64,000 nucleotides of DNA, from positions 87,302,753 through 87,366,752 of the forward strand of contig CM070569.1 in assembly GCA_036346355.1 (NCBI GenBank), read 5' to 3'. This stretch comes from Rhipidocladum racemiflorum. Taxonomy: Eukaryota > Streptophyta > Magnoliopsida > Poales > Poaceae. Below are positions 56,119 to 64,000 of the stretch, in pieces (the stretch's first letter is position 1; the number at the start of each line of letters is the position of its first letter). The notes beneath the pieces are model-generated. The model made no database searches. It saw nothing but the letters and a program-made list of their open reading frames with translations, and had not been told where the DNA came from. A program made the position numbers and the translations under genes.

Positions 56119-56683
56119 CTCCCTCTGATCGAAAATAAGTGTCATTTTAGCTGTTGGGGAGTGTTTTTTAAAGTGTCGTTTTAGGATATTTAAGGTGACA
56201 TTTACACATTTCTTCCCAAACTGTGTACGGTTCTCTTTAATGTTCATTGCTGTGTTACGAGTTATGACAGCAAGACACAGATGTGAATGCAATTGAATAT
56301 GGGTAGATAAGACAATACACATAAGTCCTTAATTCATGTGCCCAATTCTAAAACGACACTTAGGCTACGTTTGATTTAGGGTTAAGAGGTGAGTAATGGG
56401 TTTAAATCGTAAAATACAATTGGATTAGAGAGGATTAACTTATCCAGTTAACACGTTTTAACCCCCATAACCCTTGATTAAGTTAACTCAGAACAACTAA
56501 CCTGCCTAAATTATGTTTTTTCTAATGCTAACCCACGTAATCTAACCAAACAGTAATTTAGATTAACAAAGTTTGTTGCCGAATACAAAATTTAAATTAA
56601 GCTGACCTAGTTAGGTTAAAGTTAATTAACCTATTTATTCTAACCCTAAACCAAACACAACCTTATAGATAACAGAGTTAATA
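56119..56683. mobile_element. Stowaway-type MITE, interrupted by another MITE
   Basis: The left end CTCCCTCTGATCGAAAATAA follows TA (56117-56118) and continues GTGTCATTTTAG. Its inverted counterpart CTAAAACGACACTTA lies at 56348-56362, and the remainder continues after the inserted element at 56663 as a degenerate end. The start matches the Stowaway (Tc1/mariner) type. The right terminus is poorly conserved. Confidence 0.6.
56363..56662. mobile_element. PIF/Harbinger (Tourist-like) MITE, 300 bp, nested in the Stowaway element
   Basis: TTA duplications at 56360-56362 and 56663-56665. Ends are GGCTACGTTTGATTTAGGGT and, inverted, GGTTGTGTTTGGTTTAGGGT. Non-coding. Confidence 0.85.
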
Positions 56684-56684
56684 A

Positions 56685-57007
56685 GGCTATTCCGAATGGG
56701 TAGTATCATACTCATTAAATAGATGCCACATATGATTTTTTGCTGATGTGGCAAAGCATTAAATAGGAGGGAGAAGAAAGCTGTATCTTGAGCAAGATAC
56801 TGCTTTGGCACGATATCTTAAGCTGTGGTACAGAATCTAACGCATTGGACCCACTTTCATAGACAACATCACACCAATTAATTATTTTAACCATATAAGT
56901 ATGATACTATGCATTGTAGAGAGTGTTTTTTCAATACAGTATCATACTTTTCATCCTATGTGGCATTCTTGGATATTGGAGTATGATACTTTGCACTGGG
57001 AATAGCC
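56685..57007. mobile_element. PIF/Harbinger (Tourist-like) MITE, 323 bp
   Basis: TAA duplications at 56682-56684 and 57008-57010 flank ends GGCTATTCCGAATGGGTAGT and, inverted, GGCTATTCCCAGTGCAAAGT, both followed by ATCATACT. It abuts the right end of the Stowaway element. Confidence 0.87.
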
Positions 57008-57010
57008 TAA

Positions 57011-58100
57011 GGATTTCCTTTCCTCCACTGCACAGATATTTTTCCAACCAATCTGACAACCCCTTAATGAATGTTTCCTTGATTGACCGGAAACGTTCCG
57101 CTTTCCTACGCCCCTTCCGGAGCAGCGGAGCAGGGTTCATAAAACCGATTGGTTTTCTTTCATTGACTTTTGTGAAAATCGATCATATCGAGATGATTCA
57201 AAACTCTAAACCGGTCGGTAAATCGGTCCAATTAAAAAAATTCAAAAAAATTTATGTGATAACCAGTCGAAAATCGGTGAAAATCGCTCGATTTTCGACA
57301 AAAATCGATCAAAATTGTTCAACAAATCGGCTGCCCAGAAGGTTCAACTCGCTATTCGATTTTCAAGAAACCGATCGATTTTTTATTTTTTGAAATTTTT
57401 TCAAATGTTTGGTTTTGAAACCCTTTGGTTTTTGACGATCTTTGCAGTAAACTGGTACCACTGGGACCTCGATTTTTAACCTGAAAATGGTTTGGTTAAC
57501 CCTGCTACGGAGTCGAAAGTCCAAGGTAATTCTCCTCGAAACCACTGTTCCACCAGTAAAATATTACTAAATAGAGTTGCACGCTACATCGCGTAGTGCG
57601 AAATTTGGTCCAGGGTTCTTTTTATAAAAAAGGTGGGAGGATCGCAACGTAATTTCGGTTTTCTTGGGGGGTTTTCAAAAATGGGCTGGCAAACCACGGG
57701 TTTTTTTTCTGCAAAAAAACGGCAGAGGACGTTAATGTAATTTTGGTTTTCTTGGGGGATTTTTAAAAATGGGCTAGCTAGGTGCCATCGGTGAATTTGC
57801 AGAACCGCTGGGTTCTTTTTGAAAAAAAAAACGGTGGAAGACTCGTCGGTGAATTTGCTGAACCGCAAGTCCTTTTGCAAAAAAACAAAAGATGAAAATA
57901 TCTGTCCGCGATTTCAGAATTTTGGGTGGCTTTTTCGCAAAAAAAAAATGTGACGTGGAAGCCTCCCCTTGGCAAATTCATCCGGCCTCCGGGCTTAAGA
58001 GATAGAATATTTATCTCCTCTTATCTAACCATGAGGCAAAATCCACTTAACAGCATCAAACACATCATATCGGGATAAATTTCTGTACATCTAATTTAGA
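57011..58100. other. intergenic with diverged short tandem units, no gene seen
   Basis: 57600-57900 holds two to three diverged units of about 95 bp with GGTTTTCTTGGGGG and ATGGGCT, each followed by poly-T/poly-A blocks such as TTTTTGCAAAAAAAC. 57180-57380 repeats AAATCGATC-like words. Minus-strand frames here are shadows of the repeats. Confidence 0.45.
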
Positions 58101-58102
58101 TA

Positions 58103-58370
58103 AGTTTCGCTACATCACATCATGCTACTTGCTTTCGTCGCTTTTTGCTGGCGATATTAGAAGAAAAATCGGGATAAATTTCTTGATGATTTACCCTGTT
58201 TCTGATTAACGAGAGCTCCTGTTGTCAAAAAGAGAAGTTTCGCTACACCACATCATGCTACTTGGTTTCGCCGCCTTTAGCTGGCGACAGTAGAAGAAAA
58301 ATCGGGATAAAACTCTTAATGATTGTACCCAGTTCTTGATTAACCATAGGTCCTATTGTCAAAAAATAAA
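58103..58370 (+). repeat. tandem duplication, 133-bp period
   Basis: AGTTTCGCTACATCACATCA at 58103 recurs as AGTTTCGCTACACCACATCA at 58236. Both copies continue through GCTACTTG, GCTGGCGA, AGAAGAAAAATCGGGATAAA and end TTGTCAAAAA. Moderate divergence. Confidence 0.85.
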
Positions 58371-58879
58371 CAAATTAAGTGAAACACACTGATCCAAAAT
58401 CTGTCCTAAGACTAGCATAATATTTCATTTACACTTTCGTATTTTCTTCGTGTAAAATGGTTAACTCAAAGGTGCTACGTTTGGATCTAACATGCATTAT
58501 ATACTACTACAATAAACATTAGATAAATAATATGTGACTAATCACACCACCATTCCAACATAGGCCATATGGGCATTCATACTGAATGGCCGTTGTATTA
58601 TCCTCATCTCCCTTTAAGGGTTGGCACTCTCTACAGCAAACCGTATACATGGTAGTGCTACCCGCCCGTAGTAACGCCCTCTTAACGGCGGTAGCTCCGG
58701 CTTTGGTTGAAAAACTCCGATTTCTTCGCAAAGTGAATCGAAGTTCGGAATTTTTTTTGCTTGGAGGATTCTTGGGATAGGTCTAGGGACTCCAAAGGAA
58801 GGCTCTAGGGTTTAATTTGCTAAGGTTTTCTAGTGGATTCACGAGGTTTTGGGTCAAAATCGGTCGAGACGGCTCGAAC

Positions 58880-59006
58880 GATTGGACCCTGACACAACCA
58901 AGAACCCTGCCACAACTAAATCCAAATTAAGATCCAAAAGAACAACAAAGCAAGATTAGACACCTAATTAACTAATTACTCTTAATTACAAAACCAGGGT
59001 GTTACA
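58880..59006 (-). repeat. end of a gypsy (chromovirus-type) LTR fragment
   Basis: Read on the minus strand from 59006 it begins TGTAACACCCTGGTTTTG, like the LTR starts of the chromoviruses at 5169 and 14309. The other end was not found, and no polypurine tract is evident at 59007, where a CACTA terminus begins. Confidence 0.45.
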
Positions 59007-59078
59007 AGGGGTTAGCACATACGGTTTTCGGCTACCGTCAGTGGTGAATGGTCTAATATAAGCCTTTTTATAGTAGTG
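59007..59078. mobile_element. terminus of a second CACTA-type element
   Basis: Read on the minus strand from 59078 it begins CACTACTATAAAAAGGC, a good CACTA inverted-repeat end, followed by a TTAGACCATTCACCACTGAC stretch with a small inverted motif. The opposite end was not recognised. Confidence 0.5.
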
Positions 59079-59480
59079 ATTGCTGATCTGTCCATGCTTC
59101 AATCTCCCGACGTGTATTCTTCCAAGGAAAAGAATATCGAATGATGGGCAAGGAAGAATTCCAAATCCACCAAATATCCTGCTCCTTCATGCAACTATAT
59201 CCAAGCACTAAAGAACATGCTCGTATATGTATAGGAATTATATCACAAGTAACAACAGTAGAATATCCATCCAAAGAAAATTTTACATTCACTTGTTGCG
59301 TAATTGGGATATGACGATACAACCACAACAACATAGATGGCTTTGGATGTGGTGTCATCGCTAATCCTAATATGCCCACAAACATTTTGCTCATTGTGTT
59401 AATGAAACTCTCATGGTCCATCATCATGGCACAATACGTGTTCCCGACTCGGCATCGTCAAAAGAACATATCTCTCTTAT
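59079..59480 (-). pseudogene. gypsy protease-region remnant
   Basis: The minus-strand frame (59068-59427) includes FINTMSKMFVGILGLAMTPHPKPSMLLWL, VKFSLDGYSTVVTCDIIPI and ACSLVLGYSCMKEQDI. This follows the pattern of gypsy protease regions (S-x-x-L-x-x-x-x-HP-x-PY-x-x-x-W-L ... CD-x-x-P-x-x-ACSLLLGRPW). The active-site DSG has become an unrelated sequence. It lies only about 130 bases from a primer binding site, so gag has been deleted. Confidence 0.65.
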
Positions 59481-59603
59481 CTGACTTTTAGTAATGAATC
59501 ATCCTCACATGCAGCCAATTCAAAACCAGGTTGGATGATCACTTCCATGTCCTCCATCGATGACCTTCGCAGCAACAAATCAATGGCGCTATGAGCAACG
59601 AAA

Positions 59604-59615
59604 GCTCTGATACCA
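59604..59615 (-). promoter_or_regulatory. perfect primer binding site (initiator Met tRNA)
   Basis: On the minus strand TGGTATCAGAGC, the exact 12-base complement of the initiator-Met tRNA 3' end. It is 2 bases inside an LTR whose inner end reads CCGCAACA (59618 onward on the plus strand: TGTTGCGG). Confidence 0.8.
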
Positions 59616-59771
59616 AATGTTGCGGATCAACTAGCGGGAATCACTAATTGATGCATGACATGGACGATCTTTCACGGTACCACACACGATAACTTGCAAG
59701 CCAATATGAAAAGATAGAATTGCAAGGGTCGACACATCTGAAAACGGTGAGTCTTCAAGTTATGCAATCAA

Positions 59772-59796
59772 CTCTCTCTCTCTCTCTCTCTCTCTC
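59772..59796. repeat. (CT)n microsatellite
   Basis: Twelve and a half CT units without interruption. Confidence 0.95.
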
Positions 59797-60120
59797 AACA
59801 ATCAACTAAACTGAAGGACACACCTCAATCATGGCCATCAAATATCATGGTAATTTTCTGAAAATTTATTCAGTGCATCAACTATAATATCTACAATAGG
59901 GTATGTACTTAGGCCTTATATTGGTGTATAATGCATGGGCAAAACACATCTAAACTGACTCAAATTCACATCCTAAATGTATACAACTTGGATTCTAAGA
60001 GATAAAAACATATTACAACTTTAAAATTTAAATTCGGCCAATCAGCAAGCTGAAACTTGTTGGCCAAATTAAAAATAGAATGAAGCAAAACTGGAAGGTA
60101 TCGCAATGGAAATATATAAA

Positions 60121-61759
60121 GATAATCTTCTAAGCCTTCAGGAAAATCTAGAAACATCAAAATTCGAGCTCAGACATGGAAGTTAAGGACTTTTTAATTC
60201 GGCATGTGTTGTCGATCCGAATTGGTTTCTTTCTTTCCAAACCGAGTTGGATTCTTTCCTTGCTTCTCTCCCATGACTTGAGCTCTCTTTTTCTTTTCCC
60301 AAATCACGTGCAAGCTCACATACCTTCATCCATGCAGCCCATACGGCCTTGGTCCATGTGGCCATGACCTTGGTTGGCCCATGCGGCTATAGTGCCTTGG
60401 CCCATGCGACCATCCCCAAGCGGCGTTGCCATCAAGGGCATTTACATGTGTTGCGCATTAAATGCCAAGCGTGAAGGCTACAATATATCTCTCGCTTTAG
60501 CGTTCCAACCATCCTCCCTTGGCCTTCCTCCTCCTCCCCTCGCCCACATGTTTGCACTTTGTTTATTTGCTCAAAATAGCACCACTTAAATGATGGTTCA
60601 TCTTAATTTGCACTTTAGGAAAATAATCCAAAGAGGCTTGTTGTAAAGTCACATCGCCCTTCCTTCAAGTATAAACCATCCTTGAGAGGTATACATCAAA
60701 ACCTCCTTTTTTCAGGCTAGGTTCCATTCTCTCAAGTTAGGATCTCCAAAGGATATCCCACAAGACAAGCAATCACAAGAAAAGCTTAGGAATATAATCC
60801 AGTAGTCTTGGAGGGTAATTGGGACCATATCATTTAAGCGTCCCCATTCTCCAACATTCTTATGCTTTCTTGCAAGATCTCTTTGTGTTTTAGGAACCTC
60901 ATAAGGATGTAGTCTTGCTTTGTTCCAAGTTTATGAAGATAATCTTCTAAGCTTTCAGGAAAATCTAGGAACATCAAAATTCAAGCTCAGACATGGAAGT
61001 TAAGGACTTTTTAATTCGGCATGTGTTGTCGATCCGAATTGGTTTCTTTCTTTCCAAACCGAGTTGGATTCTTTCCTTGCTTCTCTCCCATGACTTGAGC
61101 TCTCTTTTTCTTTTCCCAAATCACGTGCAAGCTCACATACCTTCATCCATGCGGCCCATACGGCCTTGGTCCATGTGGCCATGACCTTGGTTGGCCCATG
61201 CGGCTATAGCGCCTTGGCCCATGCGACCATGCCCTTGGCTGGTCCATGTAGCCATAGCTAGTACATGTGTTGCTTCCATATGATTTACGCATTGCTAGCA
61301 CAATATATTTCTCATGCTTTAGGGTTCCAACCATCCTCCCTTGGCCTTCCTCCTCACCTCCCCCTCGCCCACATGTTTGCACTTTGTTTATTTGCTCAAA
61401 ATAGCACCACTTTGATGGTTCATCTTAATTTGCACTTTAGGAAAATAATCCAAAGAGGTGTTGGTAATTTAGGTCGTATCATCCCGCTCTTCCTTCAAGC
61501 AAAACCATCCTTGTTTCAAGGTATACATCAAAACCTCCTTTTTTTTATGACGATCTCCTTAGCATGAATTGCTCTCTCCAGCATAGGATACAGCGTGTAC
61601 AATCTGTCCTCATGCATCTTAGGAATATAATCCAAAGTAGTGCTGGTAATTGGGACCATATCATTTAAGAGCCAAAAGGTCTCAACATTCTTATGCTCTT
61701 GCAAGATCTCTTTGTGTTTTAGGTTCCTAAGGATGTAGTCTTGCTTTGTTCCAAGTTTC
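60121..61759 (+). repeat. tandem duplication of about 817 bp
   Basis: Unit 1 (60121-60932) and unit 2 (60938-61759) both begin GATAATCTTCTAAG and end CTTTGTTCCAAGTTT. The first 250 bases are almost identical, giving the twin frames at 60176-60367 and 60993-61184. The middle differs by indels and a replaced segment (60700-60785 versus 61550-61618). The repeated CATGCGGCC / CATGTGGCC words show a further internal short repetition. Confidence 0.9.
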
Positions 61760-61760
61760 A

Positions 61761-62447
61761 AATCATTTGGAGCTTTCGCGTAAAAGTTATGCCATTTTCA
61801 ATTCTTCTCAAGCTGATTTGTCATATAAGTTCTGAAGGAGAGGTCGGACCACCAACCAAAGAGTGGTCGGACTGCCCACCACCATTCAAACTACCCTTTA
61901 CTTGGGGGTCAGATTGGCTGGGCACATAAAGACTCATTTTGCTCAGATTTACTTGGAGCTTTCTTGTGAGTGGTTAGGCTCTATTCTTCGTAGCTCCTTA
62001 TAGCTATTTGAGTGCAAGAACCGTGATCTTCTTAAGGAAAAGATTTTCAAAATGTGTTTGTTGTGAGATGCCTATTAAACCCCCACCGAGTTGTCTTCTT
62101 GGTCCTGCAATTACATGTAATTTTAGTTTTAGGTCGTTGTAATTTTTTATCTGTTTAAATAGATTGCTACTCTTTACGTATAATTGAAAAATGCAGTGGC
62201 AAAATTATTACCTAGAAAAATCTTGTTACTAAAAACCAGACAACACAAAATCTCTTTATGAAAAATGCATATATTGCTTCAACATTTCGTAGGTTTATAC
62301 ACAGATTAATAACTTCATACATTTATAGAATGCATGCATATTTGCATTGTCGTAGAAGGGGCAGCCAAAAATGTTAAATCTATTTGAGCAACTGCTTCCT
62401 TGCATAGTAGCTTAGAGCCAAAATCAGTTCATTTACCTTAAGTTTAT
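61761..62447. other. intergenic, no gene seen
   Basis: GGTCGGACCACCAACC ... GTGGTCGGACTGCCCACC (61842-61880) is a pair of related motifs common in grass LTRs. The rest is AT-rich without coding signal. Confidence 0.4.
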
Positions 62448-62451
62448 ATAA

Positions 62452-62829
62452 GGGTATGTTTGTTTTAGCTAGAGATTGTAGAAAACAACTTTTAAAATCT
62501 GGATTGTTTAAAAGCTGAAGATTGAAAAGCTAATGGATGTTTGGCAACTTCGATTATAGTGGTGGTAGGCTCGGGCGTGAACAAAACAGGGAGGCTTGAA
62601 CGTGAACAGTGGGGGGGGGCAATGGTGGGTATTTCGACTGAAGTTGGATGGGTATTATGGTCTTTTGCAAAAAAAAAAAAAGCTGAGAAAAGCTCCTCCA
62701 GAGTGGATTGTGGGATTGCTATAATCTGGCCTCCGGATTGTTACAATCTATATTGAAAGTTTCCTGTTTGTTGACTTTTCAGATTTTAAAGGCTGTTTTC
62801 TACAATCCCCGGCTGAAACAAACAAGCCC
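62452..62829. mobile_element. PIF/Harbinger (Tourist-like) MITE, 378 bp, with long inverted ends
   Basis: TAA duplications at 62449-62451 and 62830-62832. Inverted ends of about 50 bases start GGGTATGTTTGTTTTAGC and, inverted, GGGCTTGTTTGTTTCAGC, both running through GATTGTAGAAAACA and TTTAAAATCTG. A G run (62611-62618) and an A run (62669-62680) lie inside. Non-coding. Confidence 0.87.
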
Positions 62830-62832
62830 TAA

Positions 62833-63350
62833 ATATATAATACAAATTACTTTAAAAATCTGTAGATTTTGTATCAGTACATATGTTACTTTGTAAAGTG
62901 TGAACAGAAAATAAAATCTAGAGTTGATTCAACAATTTCCACCGGCTACTCTGTTTTGCGATGATTCTACAGTACTTTTATGATGAACTATCAGCATCGA
63001 ATTAATCTCAATGAGTAAAATGCGAGAGCTAACGTTCATATGCAATTCCGGGGAGAATTGCTAGGGAATATTTTAACAAATCAATCATACTTGATTGCAG
63101 CGTGTATTGTCTACACTCTACCGACACAAACGCAAGATGCACAAAAAAACAAAACAAAAAAGCTTAACCAAACATGAGTGCCTAGTGATCGCATCAAACC
63201 CTATTGAATCCTAGCACAGCATCCAACGGCCACAAATTCGAGCGCTCTGGATGTTAAAAAAAAAAAAATCACCTCAGTGCTGAGTGTTACTTAGCAAAAT
63301 CCAATAAAAATATGAGGGAGACTACCGTTCCAACGGTATAACCATGAAAC
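62833..63350. other. intergenic, no gene seen
   Basis: AT-rich; it contains A-runs (63145-63163, 63255-63268) and no frame of coding character. Confidence 0.45.
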
Positions 63351-63353
63351 TTA

Positions 63354-63636
63354 GGGCATCTACAATGGTGTCACTTCAGCTTACTATAAGGATGCCAACT
63401 CAGCATTTTGCTTAGGTGGATGAGAGAAAAAGAAGAGAGAGATATTGATTGACTACTAACTTATAGTCAGGCTATAGCTGATTCCAAAGCATTTATCACC
63501 TCTTACATATAGATCCATATTTAATTTTGTAGATAATGCTATAGCTAGTTCATTAGAGAGGTTGTCTATTAGCTATCTATAGATGACATGTATATTTTTT
63601 TATAGCTAGTTGTTGACTACACCATTGCAGATGCCC
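63354..63636. mobile_element. PIF/Harbinger (Tourist-like) MITE, 283 bp
   Basis: TTA duplications at 63351-63353 and 63637-63639. Inverted ends GGGCATCTACAATGGTG and, inverted, GGGCATCTGCAATGGTG. Inside, TATAGCTAGTT-type words repeat in subterminal positions. The preceding and following text (ATGAAACTTA...) continues across the element. Confidence 0.9.
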
Positions 63637-63639
63637 TTA

Positions 63640-64000
63640 TGAAACTTATCAGTTTCAGTGCTGGTTTCATTAGTTTAAGTATTTGGTTTCATCAGTTTCA
63701 TGTTTCATCAGTTTTTAGTGCTAAGTTTTATGAATTTCAGTGTAAAAATTCACAAGTTTTATGAGTTTTAAAAGTATACCGTTCCTATGGTATACCGTAG
63801 GTTAATTTTTCTGTAAAAATATTTTAGCAGCACCTGACGCAAAATCCCTGCACTCACTCTCTCGCCGAAGTGCCGAACTCCGTTGGTTGTGCTCGGGAGC
63901 AGTTGGCGCTGAGCGGCTATAAGAGCGGCGGCAAGCTCCTGGTTGCTGCGACGCACTCGTCCCCAATTAGCGGCTACTAAATCTAAAATCTTCGTTCGAC
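63640..64000. other. intergenic, no gene seen
   Basis: 63640-63770 consists of irregular GTTTCATnAGTTT repeats. A TACCGTTCCTATGGTATACCG palindromic stretch around 63777-63797 resembles TACCGTTCCAACGGTATA at 63324. The last 200 bases hold a short frame without recognisable domain. Confidence 0.4.

Larger units (their letters stand above)
59618..61760 (-). repeat. 5' LTR of the decayed gypsy remnant (outer end not resolved)
   Basis: The LTR begins at 59618 next to the primer binding site. Its outer end should be TGTTG on the minus strand, but no convincing CAACA border followed by a duplication was found; it may lie beyond 61760. The (CT) run 59772-59796 and the 817-bp tandem duplication are probably inside it. 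The frame 61528-61761 (minus) has no recognisable domain. Confidence 0.4.

Noticed and set aside
59604..59615. part of a tRNA gene
   Set aside because: Only the 12 bases complementary to a tRNA 3' end are present, next to an LTR end; this is a primer binding site.

Overview
This window looks like intergenic DNA from a grass (Poaceae) nuclear genome. The evidence is nested Ty3/gypsy elements with 3.4-3.5 kb LTRs, a Tat-lineage element with an antisense gene, many Tourist-, Stowaway- and MULE-type MITEs, a GC-rich intron-containing gene, and plant gene fragments. No bacterial operon, rRNA, tRNA or CRISPR is visible. The species cannot be fixed from the sequence alone.

1-25.4 kb is a stack of retrotransposons that can be dated relative to each other. 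A Tat-lineage gypsy element (plus strand, 1-1691 and 14310-20250) is split in its pol gene by a 12.6 kb chromovirus (minus strand, 1692-14309, target duplication CCCGG). The Tat element itself sits in the LTR of an older chromovirus copy (B1, 20251-20753). B1 was also hit by a second member of its own family (B2, 20754-25157). B2 ends abruptly at a fragment of a LINE reverse transcriptase (25158-25400). The Tat element carries an antisense multi-exon gene and a six-copy 90-bp tandem repeat between pol and its 3' LTR.

25.4-39 kb is the gene-bearing part. It holds a Tourist-like MITE, a two-exon remnant of a NudC/CS-domain gene, and the only apparently intact gene: a DUF1221-plus-kinase-like protein (30684-33699, two coding exons whose splice phase matches, about 729 residues). 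Its catalytic motifs are degenerate, so it is probably a pseudokinase. Downstream lies a mitochondrial carrier pseudogene (ADNT1-like) on the minus strand, split by a MULE-type MITE with a 10-bp target duplication. Next to it is a 5'-truncated LINE with a short poly(A) and target duplication.

39-64 kb is transposon-rich and has no intact gene. It holds a CACTA element that has captured two exons of a class III PI3-kinase (VPS34) gene and contains a 0.75 kb inverted repeat; Copia-type LTR remnants; a 3 x 101 bp tandem repeat; MULE, hAT, Stowaway and Tourist MITEs, several nested or abutting; a gypsy remnant with a perfect initiator-Met primer binding site; and an 817-bp tandem duplication.

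The transposons do not act together as one system. The kinase-like gene is the main candidate for a host function. The antisense Tat gene and the CACTA hairpin are the main candidates for unusual RNA-level biology.
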